Origin: Deltaproteobacteria bacterium
Lineage (GTDB): Bacteria; Myxococcota_A; SURF-8
DNA length: 12,617 nt
NCBI GenBank assembly: GCA_029570245.1
Contig: JAKQSH010000474.1
Coordinates: forward strand, 1 to 12,617
Direction: 5' to 3'
Shown: one piece after another, positions 6,977 through 12,617 of the stretch
Numbering within the stretch: the first letter of the stretch is position 1
Layout: every line of letters begins with the position of its first letter
Position numbers and translations under genes: made by a program
The notes under the pieces: model-generated
What the model saw: only the letters and a program-made list of their open reading frames with translations
What the model was told of the DNA's origin: nothing
The model's database searches: none

Positions 6977-7011
6977 GATATAAAACTTCCAGAGCGGAAG
7001 GCTTTTGTCAA
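6977..7011 (-). promoter_or_regulatory. Possible weak promoter or operator upstream of the methyltransferase
   Basis: On the minus strand a perfect TTGACA (7006-7011) lies ahead of a TATATC box (6977-6982), but the spacer is 23 nt, too long for a standard sigma70 promoter. An inverted repeat, CTTCC (6986-6990) with GGAAG (6996-7000), sits between the two boxes. It might bind a regulator, as in systems where methyltransferase expression is controlled, but this is speculative. Confidence 0.3.
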
Positions 7012-7062
7012 TTTATTAATACTCCCGCTCCGCGACAGAAAAATTCACCCGGCCTGACTTTT

Positions 7063-8160
7063 TTACAGCGCCGATTTTACGGCCTCAATCACTTCCGTTA
7101 CCTGAGCGTCGCTCAGTTCTGGAAATACCGGCAGGCTCAGAAGCCGTTCGGCCTGCTTTTCGGTCTGCGGGAAATCGCCGCCTGCATAGCCCAGACCGGA
7201 GTAAGCCGTCTGCATATGGCAGGGCACAGGATAATTCAGTTCATATTCAATGCCGTGCGCCTGCAATGCGGCCTGTACGGCGTCGCGATTCTCGAACCAC
7301 AGACACAGAATATGATAATTCGAACAGGCGAAATCTTTCTCCACCGGCATGCCTACTCCGGGCAGCCCGCCCAGTTCGGCACGAACCCGCAGGGCGATTT
7401 CCCGGCGGCGTCTGTTCCAGGCCTCAAGATGCGGCAGTTTAAGGGACAGAACTTTTGCAGCCAGTTCGTGCATGCGGGCGTTTCCTGCAATAACGGCATG
7501 CCTGTATTTTATCGACTGTCCGTGGTTGCGCAGCAGCGACATGTGCTCGGCTATGTCGGCTCTGTCGGTGGTGATGCAGCCGCCTTCGCCCATGGTTCCC
7601 AGATTTTTGGCCGGATAGAACGAAAAAGCCGCCAGATCACCCAGCGAACCCGCCGTCCGACCCTTATAAGTTGACAGATGAGCTTGCGCCGCATCTTCAA
7701 AGACAATCAGCCCATGCTTTTTTGCGATGGAATTGACGGCGTCCATGTCAGCCGTCTGCCCATAGAGATGAACCGGAATTATCATGCGGGTCCGGGATGT
7801 TACGGCAGCCTCAAGTTTTTGAGGGTCGATGTTGGCGGAATCGTCAACATCCACAAGAACCGGCTTTGCGCCCGAAAGAACAATGGCCTCGACCGTAGCA
7901 AAAAAAGTGTTGGCTGCAGTAATGACTTCGTCTCCCGGTCCTATACCGCAGGCCGAAATTCCCAGCCGCAGCGCCTCGGTGCCGTTGGCAATGGCAATGC
8001 AGTATTCGGTTCCGCAGGCTTTCGCCCATGATTTCTCGAATTCCGCAACGCAGACACCGTTGGTGTAAATTCCGCTGTCCATTATTTCCGAAACTGCCGA
8101 AAGTATATCTTTTTTGAACGGCTTGTGGTGCAACTCAAAATCGTTAAATGGGACCGGCAT
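7063..8160 (-). CDS. DegT/DnrJ/EryC1/StrS-family PLP-dependent sugar aminotransferase
   Basis: Enzymes of this family transfer an amino group, usually from glutamate, to a nucleotide-linked keto-sugar for cell-surface polysaccharide or antibiotic synthesis. At 365 residues it has full family length. Visible signatures are F-N-D-F near the start, A-N-G-T-E-A-L-R-L-G, G-P-G-D-E-V-I-T, the cofactor-contacting E-D-A-A-Q-A-H, and F-Y-P-A-K-N-L-G-T-M-G-E-G-G with the PLP Schiff-base lysine at K185. All appear intact. The ATG at 8160 has an excellent SD (AGGAG, 7 nt spacing). The gene lies 19 nt downstream of the Gfo/Idh-like gene in the same orientation, a pairing seen in pathways that oxidise and then aminate C3 of UDP-sugars. 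The actual substrate cannot be read from sequence. Its stop codon overlaps the 16-bp repeat that flanks the methyltransferase. Confidence 0.94.
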   Translation of the reverse strand: MPVPFNDFELHHKPFKKDILSAVSEIMDSGIYTNGVCVAEFEKSWAKACGTEYCIAIANGTEALRLGISACGIGPGDEVITAANTFFATVEAIVLSGAKPVLVDVDDSANIDPQKLEAAVTSRTRMIIPVHLYGQTADMDAVNSIAKKHGLIVFEDAAQAHLSTYKGRTAGSLGDLAAFSFYPAKNLGTMGEGGCITTDRADIAEHMSLLRNHGQSIKYRHAVIAGNARMHELAAKVLSLKLPHLEAWNRRRREIALRVRAELGGLPGVGMPVEKDFACSNYHILCLWFENRDAVQAALQAHGIEYELNYPVPCHMQTAYSGLGYAGGDFPQTEKQAERLLSLPVFPELSDAQVTEVIEAVKSAL

Positions 8161-8179
8161 TGTTTTTCTCCTGCACTAA

Positions 8180-9205
8180 TTAAGACCAGGACGGCGGCCA
8201 GAGCGGAATGCTCAAGCCGTTTCCAGCCAGCGAACGCAAGGCGGCGTTTACGGCGCGCACGGTCTGTACGCCGGAGTAGCCATCGGTGGCCGGTTTGCGG
8301 TTGTGGCGCACGCAGTCGGCGAATTCCGCAAGCATGAGCACAAAAGCGTCGGCAGCTTCGATGCGCGGCAGATATGCATCACCGGCGCGCATGGCGTCCC
8401 TGTCGCCGCTCCTGCGGCTTCCGGCCAGATTGCGGCTGCTCGAATTTCTGTACACGCAGACTTCCCCGCCCTGCTTCAGCCTGTCAACCATTATGGTTTC
8501 GTGCCGCGTTCCGATATTAAGCGTGCCGATCCGCGCCATAGAAGCACGATTGAGGTTAAAATGAGCCAGCAACTCGTGTTCGAAATGAAACGTCACATAA
8601 GCGATGTCCTGACGGCGGTCTCGCTGCGGATCGGCGGAGACGGCGTTGACGTACTGCGGTTCTCTGTCCAGCAGAAAACGCATGAGCGCGAATTCCCCGC
8701 AGGCCAGTTCCCAGATAACGTGAGTGTTGCGTCTTCGCGGCGGCAGAACAAGCCGCGTCGCCTCGTAAAATTCGACCGTGCTTATTTCTCCGCGCCGGAT
8801 CATGGTTTTAAGCAGCCGAGCCGGACCGCTGTAGCAGTCCGCCTGCCCGCACATCAGAATCAGATTTTTTTTCTCAGCCAGTTCAAGCAGTTCTTCGGCG
8901 GCGCTGACATCGGACGCAATCGGATCAGCCGCCAGACAATGGCGGCCCGACTCAAGACAGAGCTTGAGCATTTCGTGACGCATACCGATCGGAACAGCCA
9001 CAATAACGGCTTCCACTTCGTCGTCGTTTAGAATTTCCGGCAGGGAGGTTCCCATTTCCACAAACGGATAATGCTCTGCCATTTCTGCGGAAACGGCGGC
9101 TTCAGGGTCGAAAATGTACTTCAGCCTGACAGCATCGGATTCAAGCGATTTATGCGCCGCAGAGTCAAACCATTCGCCATTACCGATAAGTGCACAATTT
9201 ATCAT
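8180..9205 (-). CDS. Gfo/Idh/MocA-family oxidoreductase-like protein with degenerate active site
   Basis: The family uses NAD(P) to oxidise or reduce sugars and cyclitols. The N-terminal Rossmann part begins I-N-C-A-L-I-G-N-G-E-W and includes V-I-V-A-V-P and G-R-H-C-L-A. The C-terminal alpha/beta domain runs to the end, and the length (341 residues) is normal. The usual catalytic E-K-P is replaced by A-D-P (93-95). In the segment that normally carries G-x-H-x-x-D, the protein reads A-C-G-E-F-A-L, placing G170 and A173 where the histidine and acid are expected. The third glycine of the nucleotide-binding loop is also absent. It may be a non-catalytic relative, or may use an altered mechanism. 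ATG at 9205 is preferred: GGGAG lies 10 nt upstream, whereas for the ATG at 9214 it would be 1 nt away. It is the first gene of the minus-strand group. Confidence 0.88.
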   Translation of the reverse strand: MINCALIGNGEWFDSAAHKSLESDAVRLKYIFDPEAAVSAEMAEHYPFVEMGTSLPEILNDDEVEAVIVAVPIGMRHEMLKLCLESGRHCLAADPIASDVSAAEELLELAEKKNLILMCGQADCYSGPARLLKTMIRRGEISTVEFYEATRLVLPPRRRNTHVIWELACGEFALMRFLLDREPQYVNAVSADPQRDRRQDIAYVTFHFEHELLAHFNLNRASMARIGTLNIGTRHETIMVDRLKQGGEVCVYRNSSSRNLAGSRRSGDRDAMRAGDAYLPRIEAADAFVLMLAEFADCVRHNRKPATDGYSGVQTVRAVNAALRSLAGNGLSIPLWPPSWS

Positions 9206-9233
9206 TGCCGTCATTCTCCCGGAAATTGGTTTC

Positions 9234-9262
9234 CCGGCGGAATTTTACACATATTTCGCCGG
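9234..9262. other. Inverted repeat upstream of the oxidoreductase-like gene
   Basis: CCGGCG (9234-9239) and CGCCGG (9257-9262) form a perfect 6-bp inverted repeat around a 17-nt AT-rich centre. It lies 29 to 57 nt upstream of the start at 9205 and could be an operator or a leader hairpin. No T-run follows on either strand. Confidence 0.35.
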
Positions 9263-9326
9263 CTTGCAGCATAAAAATCCCATGCACACGCAAAAACCTT
9301 ACGGCATGATGTTTTTACTTGCAAAA

Positions 9327-9352
9327 TTGACAGCTATTGACAATTGTATGCT
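9327..9352 (+). promoter_or_regulatory. Probable lon promoter region with tandem TTGACA boxes
   Basis: Two perfect -35 hexamers TTGACA start at 9327 and 9337, one helical turn apart. TATGCT (9347-9352) is the best -10 candidate, but it is 14 nt from the first box and 4 nt from the second, so the spacing is not standard. TAGTTT at 9359-9364 would give the second box a 16-nt spacer. I see neither a CIRCE element nor a clear heat-shock sigma32 promoter. Confidence 0.4.
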
Positions 9353-9454
9353 AGCGATTAGTTTGATTTGTATGTCGGCCGTCTGCGCTGGATATCGTCG
9401 CAGAGAGACGAAACGCAGAAGGCGGAAACTGTTATTGAAAGCGGGAGGAAAACC

Positions 9455-11821
9455 TTGGAAGGCAGCATGAAAATAGAGATGCTTCCGCGTATCATACCGA
9501 TAATGGCTGTACGCAACACCGTGCTTTTTCCGGCAATGGGTCTGCCGCTCTCCATCGGGCGCGACAAATCCCTGCGTATTCTTTCACAGGTAATGGAAAA
9601 TGACCGCCTGCTTGGAGTTGTGGCGCAGCGCGACAGCGAAATCGAAGACCCGACACCGAACGATCTTTACACTTTCGGCACACTGGGACGTGTCGTAAAA
9701 AGCACCCAGCACGGCGACATGATGGCCAATGTGCTTATTCAGGGCATTGCACGCTTCAGAATAGACGAATTTCTGGACAGCGAACCTTATATGAAGGCCA
9801 GAGTCACCTATTTTGTCGAAGACGAGTCCGTATCTACAGACTTTGAATTGCAGGCTCTGCAAAAAACGCTGAAGCTTCTGATCAGCAACGTCATTCAGAT
9901 GTCGCCCAACATCCCGGACGAAGCGGCGCTTCTTACCGACAAAATTCCATCGGCAAGTTACCTGGCCGACATGGTCGGTCACTATCTCGACCTGGATGTC
10001 CGCTTCAAGGAAGAAATACTCGAAACAATCGACATTCGCGAACGCCTTGAGCGTGTCACGCGTATTCTGACGCGTGAACTCGAAATGCTGGAACTCGGCA
10101 AAAAAATACACAGCCAGGTGCGCGAAAACATCGACAAGCACCAGCGCGAAGCTTATCTGCGCGAACAGATGAAAGAAATTCAGCGTGAGCTGGGCGATTT
10201 CGACGGCGGCTCGGAAGACATCGGCAAGCTGAAAGAGCAGATCGAAGAAGCCGGAATGAGCGCCGAAGCTTACGAACAGGCAATAAAAGAGCTTGGACGA
10301 CTGGAACGCATGCATCCGTCTTCACCCGAATATCAGGTGGTGCGCTCTTATCTTGACTGGCTTATAGAACTGCCCTGGTCTGAATTCACCACCGACAATC
10401 TCAATCTCAAAGAAGCCGAACGCATTCTCGACGAAGATCATTATGACCTCGAAAAGGTAAAACAGCGCATTCTGGAATTTCTGGCTGTGCGCAAGCTGAA
10501 GTCCGACCTGCGCGGGCCGATTCTTTGTTTCCAGGGCCCGCCGGGCGTGGGCAAGACATCGCTGGGCAAATCCATAGCGCGCGCGCTGGGGCGCAAGTTC
10601 GTGCGTATTTCGCTGGGCGGAGTGCGCGACGAAGCCGAAATTCGCGGACACCGACGCACTTACATCGGTTCGCTGCCCGGACGCATCATAAAAGGCATCA
10701 AGAAATCCGGCGTCAACAATCCGGTTTTCATGCTGGACGAAATCGACAAACTGGGCAACGACTTTCGCGGCGATCCGTCTTCGGCTCTGCTTGAAGTGCT
10801 GGACCCCGAACAGAACAACGAGTTTTCGGATCATTACCTCGAAGTGACTTTCGATCTCTCGAACGTGCTGTTCATCTGCACCGCAAATATTCTCGACACC
10901 GTGCCGCCCGCCCTGCGCGACCGACTGGAAGTGATTCACCTGCCCGGTTATACCGAAGAGGAGAAAATGCACATCGCGCGCAATTTCCTCATTCCCGAAA
11001 ACATCGCCGAGCACGGTCTCAGCGACAAACTTATCGAATTCAGAGACGAAGCAGTGGCGACTATAATAAACAACTACACCGGTGAAGCCGGCGTGCGCAA
11101 CCTCAAGCGAGAAATCGCCGGCGTCTGTCGCTCGGTGGCGCGCGACGTGGCTGGAGGCCGCAAAAAGAAAACTATAATCGACAGCGCCGAAGTCGAAACG
11201 CGCCTGGGACGCCAGAAATTTTTCTCCGATGTGGCCGAGCGCATTTCGCGGCCCGGCGTGGCGGCGGGCCTGGCCTGGACTCCTGCCGGCGGCGATCTGC
11301 TATTTGTGGAAGCAACGCGCATGCGCGGAAAAGGCAATCTGACGCTTACAGGCCAGATGGGCGACATAATGAAGGAATCGGCCCGCACGGCGCTGTCTTA
11401 TGTGCGCTCCAAAGCGTCCGAACTTGGCATCGACGAGAAAATTTTCCAGAACACCGACCTGCATATTCATGTTCCTGCCGGAGCCATTCCCAAAGACGGA
11501 CCATCGGCTGGTGTGACCATGCTGACCGCGCTGGCTTCACTGCTGACGGGACGCTCGGTAAACAAAGACATCGCCATGACAGGCGAAATCACCCTGCGCG
11601 GCAAAGTGCTGCCGGTGGGCGGCGTAAAAGAAAAAGTTCTGGCTGCCCGACGCGCCGGCATACGCACAGTGCTGCTGCCCGAACGCAACGCCAAAGACCT
11701 GGACGACATCAGCGAGTCGTCGCGCCGCGACATGAACTTCATTTTCGTCAGCGAAATGGACGAAGTCCTTCACCACGCCATACTCAAGACCAGAGCAAAA
11801 AGAAGCAGGAAAGCGGACTGA
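9455..11821 (+). CDS. lon: ATP-dependent serine protease Lon
   Basis: Lon is a cytoplasmic hexameric AAA+ protease that degrades misfolded and regulatory proteins. At 788 residues it has the usual length. The N-terminal substrate-binding domain begins near I-P-I-M-A-V-R-N-T-V-L-F-P. A long coiled coil contains Q-R-E-A-Y-L-R-E-Q-M-K. The AAA+ module has Walker A G-P-P-G-V-G-K-T (361-368), Walker B F-M-L-D-E-I-D-K, and sensor sequence F-I-C-T-A-N. The protease domain has the catalytic dyad: S684 in D-G-P-S-A-G and K727, the second lysine of G-G-V-K-E-K. All elements are intact. TTG at 9455 is chosen because GGGAGG lies 6 nt upstream. ATG at 9467 (784 residues), with GGAAGG 4 nt away, is a close alternative. 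The gene is divergent from the sugar genes and has no obvious terminator. Confidence 0.97.
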   Translation: MEGSMKIEMLPRIIPIMAVRNTVLFPAMGLPLSIGRDKSLRILSQVMENDRLLGVVAQRDSEIEDPTPNDLYTFGTLGRVVKSTQHGDMMANVLIQGIARFRIDEFLDSEPYMKARVTYFVEDESVSTDFELQALQKTLKLLISNVIQMSPNIPDEAALLTDKIPSASYLADMVGHYLDLDVRFKEEILETIDIRERLERVTRILTRELEMLELGKKIHSQVRENIDKHQREAYLREQMKEIQRELGDFDGGSEDIGKLKEQIEEAGMSAEAYEQAIKELGRLERMHPSSPEYQVVRSYLDWLIELPWSEFTTDNLNLKEAERILDEDHYDLEKVKQRILEFLAVRKLKSDLRGPILCFQGPPGVGKTSLGKSIARALGRKFVRISLGGVRDEAEIRGHRRTYIGSLPGRIIKGIKKSGVNNPVFMLDEIDKLGNDFRGDPSSALLEVLDPEQNNEFSDHYLEVTFDLSNVLFICTANILDTVPPALRDRLEVIHLPGYTEEEKMHIARNFLIPENIAEHGLSDKLIEFRDEAVATIINNYTGEAGVRNLKREIAGVCRSVARDVAGGRKKKTIIDSAEVETRLGRQKFFSDVAERISRPGVAAGLAWTPAGGDLLFVEATRMRGKGNLTLTGQMGDIMKESARTALSYVRSKASELGIDEKIFQNTDLHIHVPAGAIPKDGPSAGVTMLTALASLLTGRSVNKDIAMTGEITLRGKVLPVGGVKEKVLAARRAGIRTVLLPERNAKDLDDISESSRRDMNFIFVSEMDEVLHHAILKTRAKRSRKAD

Positions 11822-12074
11822 ATCTGAAGGTCGGATATTACTGAAACAAACAACCTTAATCTTCATATGCCGCTTTCAACGGAATCCGAGGTTTTTCCGC
11901 GCAAAAAAGCACGTCCGGAGTAATTCTGTCGGCAATTAACAATCTGGTGAAAATCCAGTCAGATCAAGCCGCTTTGTGCTGTACTTATATTAATGATTGA
12001 CAAGAGTCTGCCTAAGACTTAAGCAGAAATCAGAGGGCGTGTTCTGAAAAAGTCTATCGGGGGCAGTAAGTATC

Positions 12075-12086
12075 TACATATATGTA
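12075..12086. repeat. 12-bp perfect palindrome
   Basis: TACATATATGTA is its own reverse complement. Partly matching arms, ATCTA (12072-12076) and TAGAT (12090-12094), extend the symmetry. It is a candidate binding site for a dimeric regulator in the region ahead of the PilZ-like gene. Confidence 0.35.
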
Positions 12087-12126
12087 ATATAGATTCCGCG
12101 CTTTTTATGAATTGAACGTCGCAGGG

Positions 12127-12186
12127 AAGGAGGTCCAGCCATTAAGGGGATAAGTGGCCGGACTTCAGGCGGCGTTCCGACTCCGG
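12127..12186 (+). promoter_or_regulatory. Candidate leader RNA with alternative hairpins and an orphan SD
   Basis: AAGGAGG (12127-12133) is a full SD sequence with no ATG, GTG or TTG at usable distance. GTCCAGCCA (12133-12141) can pair with TGGCCGGAC (12155-12163), eight of nine pairs. Part of that right arm, CCGGA (12158-12162), can instead pair with TCCGG (12182-12186), next to the G-run ahead of the start codon region. Mutually exclusive pairings of this kind occur in regulated leaders, but they also arise by chance. Confidence 0.3.
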
Positions 12187-12222
12187 GGGGAAAATATGTA
12201 CCGGGAAAGAAAGGGGCAACTA

Positions 12223-12617
12223 ATGGAATACAGAACCTTTCCGCGCATCGAAACCAATCTCATTTCTAAAGTGCATTTCGGCAACAGGCAGCTTATCGCA
12301 TCAATCAAACTGTTTTCGGAGGACTTTCTGCGCATAAAATGCGGCTCGGCGTTCAAGTCCGGCCAGCGACTGCTGCTGGAAACGGAACTTCTGCCGGAAC
12401 GCGTGTTGCGTGTGGAAGCTCAGGTCATGTGCTGTCTGGAAACGGTCATCAACAATCAGGTCGTTTACATGTCCGACATTTTCATGCTCAATATGCGTGA
12501 AAGCGACATGGCGCTGATACATGAATTCCTGGCGGCCAGAATCAACCGGCGCAGACAGAGACGCACCCGCGTAATGCTGAATTCCAGCGTCATTCAGCCG
12601 CAGCTGGGCGACAACCT
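12223..12617 (+). CDS. PilZ-like domain protein, truncated by the window edge
   Basis: PilZ domains bind cyclic di-GMP and regulate motility, exopolysaccharide or transcription. The visible 131 residues begin M-E-Y-R-T-F-P-R, which supplies an R-x-x-x-R motif (R4, R8) as in PilZ domains. The D/N-x-S-x-x-G motif expected about 25-30 residues later appears only as L-F-S-E-D-F, keeping the serine alone. The following strands (R-L-L-L-E-T-E-L-L, R-V-L-R-V-E-A-Q-V) fit the PilZ barrel. A basic stretch N-R-R-R-Q-R-R-T-R-V (109-118) then resembles the start of a second PilZ domain cut by the edge. ATG at 12223 has AAAGGGG 6 nt upstream. An in-frame ATG at 12196, behind a G-run, would add nine residues. 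The frame is open at the right edge. Assignment to PilZ is by eye and moderate. Confidence 0.65.
   Translation, partial: MEYRTFPRIETNLISKVHFGNRQLIASIKLFSEDFLRIKCGSAFKSGQRLLLETELLPERVLRVEAQVMCCLETVINNQVVYMSDIFMLNMRESDMALIHEFLAARINRRRQRRTRVMLNSSVIQPQLGDN

Larger units (their letters stand above)
5249..7064. repeat. 16-bp perfect direct repeat flanking the methyltransferase gene
   Basis: CCGGCCTGACTTTTTT occurs at 5249-5264 and again at 7049-7064, exactly 1800 bp apart. The left copy is the right arm and T-run of the terminator. The right copy overlaps the stop codon of the aminotransferase gene. The methyltransferase gene lies wholly between them. This could be the footprint of a cassette insertion or a recombination duplication. 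Confidence 0.7.
11822..12222. other. 400-nt non-coding region between lon and the PilZ-like gene
   Basis: No coding frame is supportable here. Very short frames exist (11867-11923 and 11993-12022) but neither has an SD. The region contains GGTGAAAATCC (11947-11957) followed by GCCGC at 11968-11972. A TTGACA at 11997-12002 is followed 17 nt later by the poor -10 TAAGCA. Inverted repeats include AGTCT/AGACT (12005-12019), a 12-bp palindrome (12075-12086) and the hairpin at 12133-12163. Together these suggest a long, structured leader for the downstream gene, or the lon 3' region plus regulatory sites. Confidence 0.5.

Noticed and set aside
5410..7674. Long plus-strand open frames opposite the methyltransferase and aminotransferase
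   Set aside because: They are antisense to genes with complete family motifs, and their translations look like shadow frames with no recognisable domain.
9263..9290. Heat-shock sigma32 promoter ahead of lon (CTTGCA ... CCCAT)
   Set aside because: The spacer is only about 10 nt, where 13-15 nt is expected, and the boxes are imperfect.
11947..11972. Cobalamin riboswitch called as a definite feature
   Set aside because: Only GGTGAAAATCC and GCCGC match. The upstream GGGAA box, the CTGT after the second box and a clear 3' regulatory stem are missing, and the downstream gene is not B12-related.
11867..12022. Short peptides of 18 and 9 residues downstream of lon
   Set aside because: Neither has an SD or any other supporting sign, and frames this short occur by chance.
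1..12617. CRISPR arrays, tRNA or rRNA genes, insertion sequences, phage genes, toxin-antitoxin pairs
   Set aside because: I looked on both strands and saw no regularly spaced repeats, cloverleaf sequences, transposase motifs or paired small genes of that kind.

Overview
The window looks like chromosomal DNA from a Gram-negative bacterium. Its composition is moderately GC-rich, it encodes a predicted lipoprotein, it has Shine-Dalgarno (SD) sequences of the AGGAG type, and several start codons appear to be TTG or GTG. Housekeeping genes (mnmE, mnmG, lon) alternate with genes I can place only by domain. Nothing in the sequence fixes the phylum, so I do not name one. I see no rRNA, tRNA, CRISPR array, transposase or phage gene.

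Layout, left to right. (1) 68-292, minus: a 74-residue single-domain protein with the biotinyl/lipoyl fold signature but no attachment lysine. (2) 293-597: an AT-rich divergent intergenic region with an extended -10 promoter reading right. (3) 598-4649, plus: a tightly packed operon of an acidic lipoprotein with an EF-hand-like loop, a 73-residue unknown protein, mnmE and mnmG. Junctions are 1 nt apart, a 4-base ATGA overlap, and 2 nt apart. MnmE and MnmG together make the cmnm5 modification of wobble U34 in tRNA, so the two unknowns may be co-expressed with translation quality-control functions. (4) 4826-5197, plus: a 123-residue coiled-coil protein, phasin-like at its C-terminus, with a near-perfect sigma70 promoter and a strong intrinsic terminator of its own. 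(5) 5281-9205, minus: three genes. Transcribed first is a Gfo/Idh/MocA-type protein that appears to have lost its catalytic residues. Next is a DegT-family PLP aminotransferase, followed by a beta-class DNA methyltransferase fused to a nuclease-like domain. The first two are a typical amino-sugar pair. The methyltransferase is bracketed by a perfect 16-bp direct repeat. (6) 9455-11821, plus: lon, encoding a complete ATP-dependent protease. (7) 11822-12222: a 400-nt non-coding region with several inverted repeats and a full SD sequence that serves no start codon. (8) 12223 to the right edge, plus: a truncated PilZ-like gene, apparently with a second PilZ unit beginning at the edge.

The most interesting points are the methyltransferase-nuclease fusion between 16-bp direct repeats (possible cassette insertion into the 3' end of the sugar operon), the catalytically degenerate oxidoreductase beside an intact aminotransferase, the lysine-less biotinyl-type domain, and the structured leader before the PilZ gene. 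None of these is proven to be a new system from sequence alone. All alignments were made by eye.
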